Of a DNA stretch of 64,000 nt, positions 32,782 to 44,458 are shown piece by piece; within the stretch, counting starts at the first letter, position 1; each line of letters starts with the position of its first letter. The stretch is from Sordaria brevicollis (Eukaryota; Ascomycota; Sordariomycetes; Sordariales; Sordariaceae), in NCBI GenBank assembly GCA_033439795.1, contig JAUTDP010000009.1:2976001-3040000 (forward strand), written 5' to 3'. Position numbers and translations under genes: made by a program. The notes beneath the pieces were generated by a model that was given only the letters and a program-made list of their open reading frames with translations, did no database searches and was not told where the DNA came from.

Positions 32782-35157
32782 ATGGCTCCCGGAAAGAGAA
32801 CCCACCGCTCGGTCAGCCCGAGCTCTTCACCCGCGCTTCCCAGCAAGCGCACCCGTCTCGGCTCCGGCAACCCCGTTGCCGACCAGGGGGAGGAGGCAGA
32901 GTCTGTCAGCGGTCAGGGTGAAGCTGGTCAAGTTCGGGAGGCACGCGAAGAGAGAGCAGAGGCACATGACAATGACAATGAAGAACCTGCTGGCTTGCCT
33001 GGCATCTGGACCAATGGCGGAGGTGGACCGGTCGTAGGCGGACAGTTCGAAGGAGCTGGTCCGTCTCCCGGCGCCTTTGGCCACCATCAGCCTCCCGCTC
33101 CTCTCGCTCGCCGCCCGGACTTGCCGCTTCCCCGGCCCAGTACGCTCCCTGCCCGCCCTCCGCCCCAGCTGCCCCATCCTCGCCCTTTCGTGGCACCAAC
33201 TGGTGTCCACACGCCCGGCCAACTGCCCCCGCGTCCTCCCTCCTTGCCGGCCCGCCCATCCCCTGCTGGCCATGAACGTCGCCAGCACCATCAGCAGCAA
33301 CACCAGCAGTACCAGCAGCAGCACCAGGAGCAGCAAGACCAATGGCAGCAAGGGCAATGGCAGCAACAGCAATGGCAACAACAGCAATGGCAGCAACAGC
33401 AACAGTTGCAGCAGCAACAACAATGGCACCAGCAGCAACAACAGCACTGGCAGCAACAGGAGTGGCAGCAGCACCACCACCAACCTTTTCTTCCCTCGGC
33501 GCCATATGGCAGCCAGGGCTTCTACAGTGCCGGCCCGCAGAGGGCTGCACTTCCCTCCCAACACCACGACTACGGCAGCCACCACCCAGCTCGCCAGCAG
33601 TACCCCGTGGCGCCTTCGGGCGACCACCACCATTACCACCACCACCACCACCACAACAACGACGACGATGACGACGAGGACGAGGACGAGGATCTGGCCC
33701 GCGCCATTGCCGCCAGCCTGGAAGACCTCCAAGCCGCGCCGCCACAAGCCCACGACCAGCAGCCGGCCTCTGGCTATACCTTCGCCGCCGGTGTCACTTC
33801 CCACTCCGCCCACGCCGTGGATGAAGACGGGTGGGAGCTGTATGACCCGGCGGCGTTGGTTGACGTTGACCTCGACAACCACGACGAGCAAGAGCAGCAA
33901 GAGCAGCAACAGGACGAGCCGGCCGGTTATCTCGCGGCATACCAAGGCTGGCCTCAGCGCCAGCACCAACCTGCGCCTGCCCCTGTTTTCCCCGCTCCTG
34001 TGTCCGCCCGTGCCCCTGCCGCTGCCCCTGGCCCTCCGTCTCTCGCTCCCACCCACACCCGCCCACCACAACCAGACCCTCGTCTTTCCCTGTGGCGGCA
34101 GGAAAACCGTCGGTTTGCGGGAACCGTTCTCATCGAGGACAGAGAACCCGCCATTAACCGCGCCAAGGCCGCCGTCCATCAGTCGCTTTTGACTGAGGAT
34201 GGCGCGCTGCGGCTTACATTTTTCGTGGACGGGTCGAAGATCGGAGGGAACCAAACCTTGGGAGGCTACGGCGTCGTGTTTCGAAAAGGCGCTGCCAGCG
34301 AGCTGTTAGCTTCGCCGGCGGTGGTGAGCTCCGACCGCAGGCTCTACCAACAACAGGACGAGAAATTCCCTGCTAGCGAGTCGGGAGGTCTGCGGGCCAA
34401 AGATTTTACCATTTGCAGCTGGGCGAGCAAGGAGGTGTCAGCGCTAGAAACAAGTCAAGTAAGAGGTCATACTTACTTATACTTATTTAAGTGGGTCAAG
34501 TAAGAATTCGTACTTACTTGTACTTACTTATACTTACTTACTTGACAATACTTGAAACTTCCTTATCGGTCCTCTTATCGGCTGTTATCAATCGTTATCA
34601 ACCGTTATCTTTCCGTTTTCGTAACTTAGATCGATATTTTGGTACCAAAAGTTATGCCAAGAGGCTGGTCAAGTATCCTCAAGTAAGTATCAAGCCTTAC
34701 TTACTTGCCAAGTATAAGTATGAACCTTTACTTACTTACTTACTTACTTATACTTACTTATACTTGACTAGAATACTTGACTTGTTTCTGGCGCTGGGAG
34801 GTGTACGACGCCAATCTTGCGGAGAAGGCTGCTATTGCTCAAGCGCTGCATCTGGCGATCCAAATTGCGGACAAGGGCGTTGTGGGAAGCATCGAGGTCT
34901 TCTCAGATTCCCAAAGCTGTTTGGGTCAGATACAGCGTCGAAGCTACCAGCATGGCCAGAAGCAGGGCTTGGACCCTCTTATCAGGGCCATCATCTGGAT
35001 GAGCCACTACCTGAAAGACAAGGGCTGCAACGTCAGGCTCTTCTGGAACAAGCGTTGCTGCGCGTTGGGACCAGGGTTGGCGGATGCTGCGGCGGGGGCG
35101 TGGCAGGAGGAGGACAGGGTGCTGGTGGACTTTGGTCAGGAAAGGGTGCCCCTTTAG
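32782..35157 (+). pseudogene. PolyQ/polyHis RNase H-domain protein gene, interrupted by a MITE
   Basis: ATG at 32782 sits in AACCATGG. The N-terminal half is low complexity: Pro-rich, then a long Gln-rich tract (about 33290-33480), a His run (33628-33654) and an Asp/Glu run (33658-33690). The C-terminal RNase H type I fold starts with FVDGS (first acidic residue) and GGYGVVF. It is broken at 34438 by the MITE at 34439-34796 and resumes at 34805 with the Glu (LAEKAAIAQAL), Asp (FSDSQS) and last Asp (LADAAAG). Omitting the MITE and one target copy gives 670 in-frame codons, so the break looks recent. As it stands translation stops inside the MITE at 34503. The intact form would probably hydrolyse RNA in RNA/DNA hybrids; the cellular role is unknown. 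Confidence 0.7.
34439..34796. mobile_element. 358-bp hAT-like MITE
   Basis: Ends are CAGCGCTAGAAACAAGTCAA and the inverse TTGACTTGTTTCTGGCGCTG. It is flanked by the perfect 8-bp duplication GGAGGTGT (34431-34438 and 34797-34804), the hallmark of hAT transposition. The interior is AAGTA/TACTT repeats plus a run of TTATC motifs. There is no coding capacity. It has not been visibly RIPped. Confidence 0.9.
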
Positions 35158-35475
35158 GAAAGGGACGGCATTCTGGATCTGCTGCGTGAGGACATTCGTG
35201 CTGCTAGAGAAGGGGGTCAACGTTGATTCACGTGTGGACCGTTGAGTTTGTTTTCGTTTTGCATGGTGTTTGGAGTTGTGAGTTTGGAAGAGATATGGGG
35301 GGAGAGTCTCTACTGGGAAAAAGGTGTATCGAGTACTGTTGTCTTTGTCGTCGGAAGAACCAAGGCTTTTGGAATTTGGATGAAACCCATCCTTGATTCA
35401 CTTCGAGTTCGATTTGTTGATTTAATGGATATCCAAGCTTTGTGTTTGGGGTTTATAGGTGTTGGTGTTGAGAGA

Positions 35476-35567
35476 AGGCGATTCCGAGCGGCGTTCTGGG
35501 TGATACCTTGCGGACGTGGAAGTAGAAATCTCCCTTGCTGACAGGTTCGAATCCTGTGCTAGCTGGG
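35476..35567 (+). tRNA. tRNA-like relic with intact T arm, unit 4
   Basis: A perfect B box GGTTCGAATCC sits in a 5-bp T stem (ACAGG/CCTGT). Upstream TCCGAGCGG resembles the A box of leucine/serine tRNAs, TTTATAGG lies 25-30 bp before, and TTTT follows at 35576-35579. The acceptor does not pair and no anticodon arm is convincing. Confidence 0.35.
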
Positions 35568-35579
35568 CGCTTCTGTTTT

Positions 35580-36860
35580 GATTCCTGCTTAATGTAACAA
35601 CTTCCAACAATTTCAAGGCTCCGAAATGTTCGTGAAAGCCGCCATTTGCCAGAGTCTTGATTTCGGTTCGCGTGATATGTCTGTTGAGGTCATTCGCGCT
35701 CTTGCCAGTGACAGAAGGCATTTGCTGGTGACTGCGATCTGTTAGCGGCTTAGCGCTATGTACACGAGTTCTAGGGGCTGGCGCTAACATCAAACCGACC
35801 ACCCTATTCTGCCAACGACCAGGTTGCCTGATCATGGTTTGACGAGGGCAAGACGGGAATGGGTTTTGGTAAACTTACCAAAAATGTCCTCTGACTTGCT
35901 TGACGTTGACGACGACCATGTGTACGGCATTGGTAGGCTGGTATTGAGACAAGGGCCAGAGGAACGGCGCGTTCGTTGTCGCGGAGTAGCCCTTGATTGC
36001 GCACGCAAAATGGATTTGTATGCTTTTGTCGCGATCATGGTCTTTGCCTCGGAGCTCCGATCTTATTAATATCTGTTCCTATCGCGAATTCGGTCGCCGT
36101 TGGTGTCGCTGTCGAGAAGAACAATCCCAGATCAACAGTCAAGACGACTTTCATGAGCCGGAGATGATGATAAATCCGCTGTCTGAAATGTTTTCCTTGA
36201 TCGAGGTTCCGGAATATGCTCGGCCTTTTGTAGTTCGCTTTGGTTCACTTTTGTGTTGTCTGGAAGAAGTTGTCAAGTCGGAAGAGTTTGTCGGTCGAGA
36301 CATCGGATGACAGAAAGTGTGAAGTTGAAAGTGGATCCCACCATCCGACGAAAACCCACAGACAAGGAATGACCAGCCAATCATTCGTCATCCCACGTCC
36401 GCATAAGGCAAGTACCAGGTACTCTTTCTCATCGCACTTCTACCCCTCCTTGCCCCGCACCTCCCAAGTTCCCATTGACATCAAGAGAACTGGGAAATTT
36501 CTTTTCACCTGCCCCCTTTCCTTCCATTAATGGGCATGAATGCCTCAGAACCACTAAATGCTTCCAGGATTCAATGAAATTTTTCCGCTTCAGCAAACAC
36601 GTATTAAGCAAGCCTAGTAAAATCTCAAGGCCGGATGTCCTCCTAGCAAGCACTTACTCGTAGAAAGCCACCCCCAGGGAACCTCCACCTAGTTTATGCT
36701 TTGTTGTGGGCAGGCAGGCTTTCTTCCGGAGTCAATCCTCGCAACCAGATTTCTAAATTCTGCAGAAAAAGAAAAAAAGAAAAGAGGAAAAGCAAAGGAA
36801 AAGAGGAAAAGCAAAGAAAAAGAGTAACAGGTGACATAAGCGTCAAAAAAAAGAGAGTGT
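35580..36860. other. Intergenic, no supported gene
   Basis: Several ORFs of 60-137 codons overlap on both strands. A tiny ORF with a hydrophobic start (MDLYAFVAIMVFASELRSY, 36010-36069) is too short and lacks the other hallmarks of the cluster. Confidence 0.4.
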
Positions 36861-36865
36861 GTGTG

Positions 36866-36958
36866 GCACCGTACCGGATTTGAACCGGTAGCTTCTTCCA
36901 CTCTTTCTGCATGCGTAACCATAGTGTTAAGAAGTGTTAACCATTACACCAACGGACC
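36866..36958 (-). tRNA. tRNA-like pol III gene, glutamine-type 5' half, unit 5
   Basis: GGTCCGTTGGTGTAATGGTT resembles the start of fungal tRNA-Gln. The D stem GTGT/ACAC and T stem ACCGG/CCGGT are perfect, with B box GGTTCAAATCC. The acceptor pairs at 5 of 7 positions. Between the arms CTTCTT/AAGAAG and CACT/AGTG form an extended hairpin instead of a standard anticodon arm, and no U33 can be placed. TTTATAAGG lies about 30 bp upstream and a T8 terminator follows (complement of 36845-36852). Confidence 0.5.
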
Positions 36959-37229
36959 ACACGTTAAGAAACACAGGAACCAGACCTTATAAACCCCCTT
37001 TGGTATTTTACATCCGCATATGCCCCTTTTCGGCCCCGTTTTGGACCTTCTCTCCCTCATTGTGCCTAGGAGCTTCGATGTCAAATCTTCGGTCTTTTCA
37101 AACCCCGGCCTCTGTCGTCAACCTCACGCCCCGCCTTTGAACCCTCTACTCAATTAGTATTACGCTTTTAATCCTCTTTACATCCCCCAACCATGATAAC
37201 AACAACTCCTATACTCCCAAAGACGAGTT

Positions 37230-37729
37230 CTAGCTGGGACCTGAACAAACCCCCCCTCCTCCACCACCACCGCTATCGCCGCCCATCGTCGGCCCGGTAT
37301 TTGTGCCAACATCAATCCCTGGCCCGGTATTTACATCGCCTCCCGTATAGCTAGGTCCATCATCGCCGCCGCCGCCATGACCACCCCCACCGCCATGCCC
37401 GCTTCCACAAAGTCTCGAGAAAAACCCACGCTTCTGGTTTTCCGGGCCCGCTTGTTGGTTTTGCATCCTCTTCCGTGAAGGCATTCTGCCGAAGAGGTAC
37501 CCTAAGGCGAGGATACAGACCACGATCAGGACAACGACAATGATGTCGCCGGCGGTCCATTCACCTGACAGCTGGACCATGGTGTTTCTTTGGCCCCCTT
37601 TGTTGTAGGGCTCGGCTGTTGATATTCTAGAGGCATTCAACTACTCAAAAATCTGTCAGAATGTGTATGTCGCGAGACGGTGTATGGACCTACCAAACAG
37701 CGAACGAGGTGATCCAGTTGGGACTGCAT
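37230..37729 (-). CDS. m12: small single-TM protein with Gly-rich tail, 148 aa
   Basis: Exon 1 37729-37694 (12 codons), intron 37693-37641 (GTAGGT, CTGAC branch, TAG, 53 nt), exon 2 37640-37230. If the intron is not used, translation could start at the Met at 37580 (116 aa). One membrane span (DIIVVVLIVVCILALGYLFG) is followed by RKRMQNQ and a long Gly/Asp-rich tail ending GGGGGGGVCSGPS. There is no cleavable leader, unlike most of the cluster. A TATAAATA motif lies about 45 bp upstream. Confidence 0.6.
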
Positions 37730-37769
37730 CTTGGGAAAAGATTGTAAAGGTACCAACTGAGGACGTTGG

Positions 37770-38700
37770 AGTATTTATACCTGTTCGCTCCTAGCAATCC
37801 TGGGGGAGGTAGATCCTCCACGCCTCATGATGGTTTACCCAGAAGAGTAAAGAAAGTGTCACAAGTCTTGCTCTCGTACGAGTTGCCTGGTGTTTGTGTC
37901 GTACTCGGCAGGCAGTACTTGGAAGGACAAACTCAGAACCGGGTCTTCGCCATACGTACACCGTGTTTCAAATGACTCGGAATAAAACAGTTGAAATCAA
38001 GTTTCCTCTTCTGGGGCTTGCCTGTCACAATATCTGGCGGCCATCCATACCTCTATAAAGAGAGATGGTATAGGAAATTGAGTTGAGACTTGGGAAGCTG
38101 GAAAACTCGTGGTCCGGGCGCTGGTGCAGGCCACCCGACCAACATATGACCCGTGTATGGATGCAAGGGATAACCCACTGTTAACAGAAATCAACCAGGC
38201 CCTGTGGGTGTATCAACACAGAGGGTGCCGGTTCTGTTAGTGGCACGATACTCATATCTTTTCTTGCCCATTGCTGCACCCCGGCTCCATTTCCTACAAT
38301 TTCCGCAACACATCGTCGGGTGGGCCGCATTTCGAAAACTTCACCCTTTCCAACGACCAACCCCAACACTTCGTTGTCCATCTTGCCCTTTCTCTTTCGC
38401 CGTAACATTCGCGCCAGTACTTTAGAGTACTTGCAACAATGGACCTCACAGCAACGCATCAGCAACTCGTTGGTCGATTCAGCGGCTAGGCGAAGACAAT
38501 GGAGACAGAAACCAACAGCGTCTTGGTCGAAGAACCAGCGTAAAAAGAGGAATAACTTTAAACACAGCCTTCAACAGGCTCTTCTCAAATACTGCATCTT
38601 CTCAAGGGCTCCCTCGAAGCCCCTATCAAGTGCCCAGGATTTTCCACCATAATCCCCAACTCTAGTCAAACACAAAGAGATCCAACGCCGACAAAACTAA
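37770..38700. other. Intergenic spacer between divergent genes m12 and m13
   Basis: ORFs here are short, overlapping and without leaders or motifs. It probably holds the promoters of both flanking genes. Confidence 0.4.
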
Positions 38701-38713
38701 TCTGCACAACAAA

Positions 38714-39244
38714 ATGCAAGCAAACGTCTTCATGCTCGTCGTCCTATGGACAGTTCTTACCACCGCCACTACTGCGGTGGTTGTTCCAAACCCCCAAAAG
38801 CCGCGAGCGTTTCCCATCGACACCTCCTCCAACTCCACTCATCTAGCCGGCAACACAGAAACTACCATCTACTACCCCGGTTTTGTCGAAAACAACCTAC
38901 GACGAGTGCGCTCAGCGCCGACTCCCGCCGCAGCAATCGTACCCAAAGAAGACATCGAGGCTGCTGCAACCGCTCCGGTAGAGAGAAACGGACATGGGTT
39001 CGCAGGGCAGAATACGGACATGGGGCTCATGAAGAGAGAGAAAAACAACACCAAGACTGACGAGCAGACATGTTCCTGTCCATGTCAATGCCCACCCTTG
39101 GAAGCTCCGAAAAAGGAGAAAAAGAAGTTTTCTAAAGGTGAAATCGCTGGGATTGTGTTGGGGGCGATTGGGGGATTCGCGCTCTTGGTTGTATTGATCT
39201 GGGGTGCCCTTACTTGGTTCATGATGTGGTTGCTGGGCCGATGA
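38714..39244 (+). CDS. m13: signal-peptide/single-TM protein with TTIYYPG motif, 176 aa
   Basis: The leader at 1-21 (FMLVVLWTVLTTATTA) is followed by VVVPNP. TTIYYPGF at about 50-57 matches m4. MKREKNN is a dibasic site, then a Cys cluster (CSCPCQCPP), a basic stretch (KKEKKK) and a C-terminal hydrophobic region of about 30 residues (GIVLGAIGGFALLVVLIW..). The span ends almost at the C-terminus, so the cytoplasmic tail is nearly absent. It starts the plus-strand run m13-m17. Confidence 0.72.
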   Translation: MQANVFMLVVLWTVLTTATTAVVVPNPQKPRAFPIDTSSNSTHLAGNTETTIYYPGFVENNLRRVRSAPTPAAAIVPKEDIEAAATAPVERNGHGFAGQNTDMGLMKREKNNTKTDEQTCSCPCQCPPLEAPKKEKKKFSKGEIAGIVLGAIGGFALLVVLIWGALTWFMMWLLGR

Positions 39245-39828
39245 AGGCTGGGGTTAACAAATGGTTGACAACGGAAGGTTTAGGTGTGATGGAAGAGTGA
39301 CAAGCCGTGGGCAATATGGGGAGGCTTTGAAAGGTGTGAAGCTGGTAGCTGGTAGCTGGAACTGTGAACCCAAAAAAGAAAAACGCCGTGTAAGCGTTAT
39401 TATGGTATCGGTGATACTGTCCTGGTGTATGTTGAGGCAGAGATTCACGTTCTAGACGAGTTGGTGGAAAGCCCTTCACCAAAACATCAGCGCCGCGTCT
39501 TGAAGGACTGGCGTCTTTGGGTTCACTGGATGCTGGCAAACAAGTTGCCTAGATAGATGCATCACGAACGCCTACTGCCTTGAGCATTGCAGACCAATCT
39601 TGCGCCTGACAAGCCAGCCCACACTTAACGGACGGTGATGCAACGGCACAAAAGACCGTTTTTCCAGAAATACAAATACCGCCCCCTCCTTGACCTCGAA
39701 CGCCAGAAACCAGTCAACAACCAACAATGAGCAAAGCCACAAAAGATCCCCATATAATCTTCATCATCACCACCCGCGGCAAAACCTTCAATCTCCCCAA
39801 ACTCAACGCACAAAAACCCCCAATCGCG

Positions 39829-40248
39829 ATGCACTCCCCACTTCTCTTTCGCCTCTTCGTGGTCTTGCTCCTCGGAGTCACAACCGCCTACGTCCTACCC
39901 GAGCCAAACCCCCTTCCACGAGACATCACGAAGGCGACCAAGCTCGACTCGGACATCATCAAAGCGCGCCCCGCTAGCGTTCCAGTCTATCAGTGCAGTC
40001 CTGACATCTCCTCCCAGCTGGCCAGAAAGCAGAAACGGGAAGAGCAAGACTCTCAAGAGTCGCCTTTCCATGTCGTTCCCATGGCGGAGGGACCCAAGGT
40101 TACTGCCCGCGACAGCACGGAGGAGGGACATCCCAGGCTTTACAAGAGGGACGGAGGCATGACCGCCATCTATGCCATTGTCCCTGTTCTTGTTGTTGGT
40201 TTTTTGATCGGTGGCGTTATTATCTGGCGCAAGGCTCATGGGCTTTGA
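39829..40248 (+). CDS. m14: signal-peptide/single-TM protein, 139 aa
   Basis: The frame is open from 39727, but the Met at 39829 begins the leader (LLFRLFVVLLLGVTTAYVLP). The mature N-terminus reads PEPNPLPRDITKATKLD. A YKRDGG dibasic site directly precedes the single span (about 112-134, IYAIVPVLVVGFLIGGVIIW), and the tail is only RKAHGL. The layout is the clearest example of leader - ectodomain - KR - span in the cluster. Confidence 0.74.
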   Translation: MHSPLLFRLFVVLLLGVTTAYVLPEPNPLPRDITKATKLDSDIIKARPASVPVYQCSPDISSQLARKQKREEQDSQESPFHVVPMAEGPKVTARDSTEEGHPRLYKRDGGMTAIYAIVPVLVVGFLIGGVIIWRKAHGL

Positions 40249-40488
40249 GGAATATCCCGGCTCCGCAGGTCTAAAAGGAAGGAGGAAGACGGGCGGAGGG
40301 CTAACGGGGTGGAGGAATTGAGGGGGGCTTGGAGGCCCAGGGACATCGAGAGTGCCCCGGAAACGAAATAGGGAATTAATGACACCATAGAAGAAACAAG
40401 TTTCCAATTTGCAGGCTTCTGGATATTCATGAAATTATGAACTGCCAATCTTGTTGGTTGAAGCAAGATGCGCCGTGATGGAGGGACC

Positions 40489-41052
40489 TCAACGGCTGCT
40501 GGGTGGGAAGTGGAAAAGAAAATGTTGTGATAAGGACTCTGATAAGGGGTATTGACCAATTAAATTCTGGCTGGTGTCCCAATGCGGAAGTACCCCGCCA
40601 TTGGCGCCCACGACGCTTGGGCTGCCCCTGCCTTGTGTTGCGCAACTTGTGTCAGAACTAAAGGACGATTGTAACCACTGCTCCTTATAAGGAGCGCTCA
40701 TATTTTGCTGGTATGGGGTAGTGGCCAATCTGACAACTTGCGCGCCTGTTAACCCCGCGCGGTTGACCGTCGACTCAAAACTTTCCTCCTCCTCGCGTCT
40801 GTCCTTTTCTTTTCTGCATAGATTCTTCTCGACGACAACGCCATAGGGACCAACGCCCGCACCCTTCCGCTCGATACGAAAATGAATCGAGACTTCGAGT
40901 TGCCAAATACAACCCTCGAGAGCTCCAATGCGTGTGTTCCAGGCCGCCTGTGGCTGTCCACTGTACAGTGGATTTGTGCGCCGGCCGTGCAAAACGAAGA
41001 TGGCGGAATAGGACAAAGATGCCGCAACAAGGACGAGCAACCCCAACTCCAT
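40489..41052 (-). CDS. Possible small protein with hydrophobic N-terminus
   Basis: ATG at 41052 opens 187 codons with a leader-like start (LLVLVAASLSYSAIFVLHG) and a charged middle (KEKDRREEEESFE). There is no second hydrophobic segment, it runs opposite to its neighbours m14 and m15, and the spacer would also have to hold the m15 promoter. It could be chance. Confidence 0.2.
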   Translation of the reverse strand: MELGLLVLVAASLSYSAIFVLHGRRTNPLYSGQPQAAWNTRIGALEGCIWQLEVSIHFRIERKGAGVGPYGVVVEKNLCRKEKDRREEEESFESTVNRAGLTGAQVVRLATTPYQQNMSAPYKEQWLQSSFSSDTSCATQGRGSPSVVGANGGVLPHWDTSQNLIGQYPLSESLSQHFLFHFPPSSR

Positions 41053-41414
41053 CTGTCAAAGGGAACCTGGCGCTTAGTTGAACAATCAATTGTTTGATCG
41101 AGTCGCCCAACCGTCCCTTCCAGACAACACGTTGTACCATTCGATCGCGGACGGGCAGCAAGCCAGTTGCCAACGTCACGGGTCCTGGAGTCCATGACCA
41201 ACAATAGGACCGGCATGTCAGCGAAGGCGTCCCGTCACACTTCTTGATATCAATGGAACGGCACGCTCAGCCTCAGGCCGCCGGGTGAAATGAATGAAAT
41301 GATGGACTACAAATATTCTGATTGTCCCTTGGATCACCACATCAAGCGCTGGTACAAACCCCGCTCGACATTACTAGCAAAGCTCTCAAGCACTCGACCT
41401 TGACCAAGGCCAAA

Positions 41415-41977
41415 ATGAGACCTCAACTCATCCTTCACTTTATTATCAGCGCCCTCGTGGGCGTTGCTACCGCCGTCAGTCTCCCTAACTTGAGGGATCT
41501 CGCGCACCAGCGGATAGAGTCCCGCGAAACTACACAAGGTACGTTGTGCACCCACCTTTTCAGTCTTGATCATCTTCTCTTACTAACCGATACCCTCTCT
41601 GGATAACAGTCGTCACTTCCCACCTAGCTCCAAGATCCACCGAGACGTCACTCCCCTGCACCGACCTGCCCCAAGGCCAATGCCCCGAAGATTATACAAC
41701 CTGGCAGAGAGCCGGTAGTCCTACGGCCGTCAAACTCCCCGACGAACGAGTATCCGAGGCGGTTGGCAAGAGGGAGAAAACGGAAGACGCATCGCTGGAG
41801 GCAGCAAATGCATATTGGAAGGACAGGCATGAGAAGCAACAGAGGGCGAAGAAGCGAATATGGATCGTTTTAGGATGTGTTCTCGGTGTTATCGGTCTAG
41901 TGGGCATCTGTATACTATTGTTTTTCTGGTGCTACAAACCGAAGCCGAATGCGAGTTCGAAGCAGATACCGGTGTAG
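41415..41977 (+). CDS. m15: signal-peptide/single-TM protein, 2 exons, 163 aa
   Basis: Exon 1 41415-41538, intron 41539-41609 (GTACGT donor, ACTAAC branch, CAG, phase 1), exon 2 41610-41977. The leader (LILHFIISALVGVATAVSLP) resembles m7, m16 and m21. The ectodomain has a Cys pair (LPCTDLPQGQCPE) and GKREKTED. A basic helix (HEKQQRAKKR) abuts the span (about 129-150, IVLGCVLGVIGLVGICILLF), and the tail is short and basic. The spliced length is an exact codon multiple. Confidence 0.74.
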
Positions 41978-42903
41978 ATGGGGGGCTTGGTGAGGACTAG
42001 GTCACTGGGGAGGGAAGGATATTTCATGTTTGCAGTCTTTGATGCATGCTTGTCTTGGTGGGATATTGACTATCGTAAGAAAATGGAATGTGTTTTCTTC
42101 CTTTGCTTGTCTAAAGTATGCCGGCAACACCGCTAGTTCTGAACTTTCCATATCTACGACCGTGCATTCTATGAGAATATATGCCAGCGCAAAAATGCTG
42201 GAAAGACAACGTGGTGTGGTAAGATATGGTTCGACTGAACTTCGGTTCGACATCATCTCCCGTACGCATGATCAACCACCCAAATAAAACTACCTCACGA
42301 CTATAAGTGACCTCAATTTTGCATTGTACGATTCACCTTCACTGAAAAGACATTGGAGTACTATTTAGAACGGTCGTACACGGGCACAGCACCAAAGCGC
42401 CGGTTGTACGCAAAACGAACAGGACAACAGAGAACAAAGGTGCAGCGATCAGGACGGCATAGAGGTAAGCCACCGCCACCTTTAAAATCCATGATTCCCA
42501 CTGTTAATTTAACAATACATTGTCTGCGCGGCCCACTACTATACCCTTTGTATACAAAGAGAAGACGGGTCTTTCCGTTTGATGTTGGATGTGGAAAAAG
42601 GCCAATCACCAACATCACGAGTTCAAGACCAACAGCAAATTGAACCCGGCAGTGAGAAACAGCAGGATTTTCGTTGCACCGGTATCAACATCAAAGAAGC
42701 CGCTTGTTGTGATTTGGAATGTAGAGTAAGTAAATGTCTTGGGAGGTTAGAGGTAGACTACAAGTATTCGCAATACCCACTAGGTCATTCGTAAACATCA
42801 TTACTTATTGACGCAACTTAGCAGCGACATAGATCCGGATATTAAGCACTTTACAAACCTAGCCTACCAAACCTTCGCCATCAAACTACCTCCGTTCTTG
42901 AAG

Positions 42904-43633
42904 ATGAAGCCCCAGCTAGTCTTTTACTTTGTTGCTAGCAGCACCCTCTTGGATATTGCCATCGCGCTCACGATTCCAAACTCGGAAACTCCCGCAGACC
43001 GTTCGATCAAATTGGACGGAAGATATTATCAAGGTGCGTAAGCGTGTACATCGGCCATTCGGCCCTTGAAGCTTTAGAATTAAAGCGCCGACCTATGTTT
43101 GATACACCCAGTCCCTCGCTAACTCGGAATACATTCATTCTTTGAACACAGCCACCCCGTCGGATCCCCACACAAGCATCGTCACCTGCATCGACTCTGA
43201 CGACTCTCACCCATTAAGCTCCAGATCATCTTGCCTTCGGCCTGCACCAGACCCCCCAAACGACAATCCTCGGGAAGCAGGCATCTTAGGGATCAGAAAC
43301 CAAAACGGTCTAGAGGTGGCATCAGGTGTTGTGAATCACTTGAAGAGAGAAAGTGAAGCTTGGAAGCAACCACCACACCTACTGCAAAAGAATGGATGGT
43401 TGTCCTCGGGCGACGGCGACCCCAGGGAGGCACAGAATAACGGACTAAAAATTGGGTTGATCGCCTTTTGCTGTGCTTTGGCATTTGCAATATTGTACTT
43501 GGTTTTTACAATGCCGCGGTTTAGGAAGTGGGTTGTTAGGTTGTGTTTGGGGAAGAAGGATAGGAAGGGGGATGGCGGGGCGAAGGAAGGGCAGGTTGTG
43601 CAAGTTGGGCAAGCGCCGCAAGGTTCGGGGTGA
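42904..43633 (+). CDS. m16: signal-peptide/single-TM protein, 2 exons, 203 aa
   Basis: Exon 1 42904-43033, intron 43034-43151 (GTGCGT, CTAAC branch, CAG, 118 nt, phase 1), exon 2 43152-43633. The leader (LVFYFVASSTLLDIAIALTIP) resembles m15. The ectodomain includes a Cys pair and HLKRESE. The membrane span is at about 141-163 (IGLIAFCCALAFAILYLVF), followed by RFRKWVVR and a Gly/Gln tail. Exon 1 has 43 codons plus one base, nearly the same split as m15 (41 plus one), which supports common descent. Confidence 0.74.
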
Positions 43634-44458
43634 GGAAAAGATGAGTGGGATAGGGATGGGGGGAGGAGATCCGGCGGGTCCGGGATGTTGCTTTAGAGAT
43701 ATGAGTGCGGGTGTATTTCAATCTTCTAGGTCATTGTCAGTTTTTTCTCATGGAGTCAAATGAATTAATGGAAAAGAGGAAATACAATGTTCTTCATGAC
43801 TTCTCATGGTGTTGCGGTCGATCAATCAAATTGGGTCAAATGTGCAAAGAGCCTAATTACCCCACATTCTCTTGACCCTGCGGGCAATCACAATCCCGGT
43901 CCTGCTCGCTTGGGCAAAATGAAAAATCGACATCCTCCTTTGCCATTGTTGGCTTCTTCCATTTCATCACTTGACAAGCGCCGCATCCGTCAATAGGAAG
44001 AAGGAAGATCGCAAATGTGCCACGACTTCCAACTACTTCACTACACTAGAGTTGTAGCTAAGGATGCCATACACAAAGGATGTATGGACGGGTGAATTAA
44101 CGCGTCGTATCTGGACTATTGTCTAGAAGCGCCGGATGTTCATAGTGATTATCTCATTGCTAGCCGCTTGATGAGGTAAAGGGGTATCCTTTGACTGGGC
44201 AAGTGGAAGAATTGTCTGTCCGCAATCAAGACCGGCGTGTTCTCAAGGTGTTTAAACGCTGATCATCCGGCTGGATTATGCCCCTGACAACCTCAAGTCC
44301 TCAACGGTCAACATGCAGCGGCCTGCAAGTGCCGAGAGAGCAAAAGGAAGGAGATTGAGTAGTAGTATAAAAGGTAGATGTCAATGTTGGAAACCCGTGA
44401 TGGATAAATGATTTACCGTCCTAGATCTATCACTCAAGCGATCTCCCCAAAACTAAGG

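Noticed and set aside
32827..34254. 475-codon minus-strand ORF rich in Leu/Val
   Set aside because: It is the antisense shadow of the Gln/His-rich coding repeats of the RNase H gene; long open frames are expected opposite CAG/CAC repeats.
34439..34796. MITE in the RNase H gene acting as an intron
   Set aside because: A GTAAGA donor exists inside it, but joining to the nearest AG (gactAG) places a TGA directly in frame, so splicing would not restore the protein.
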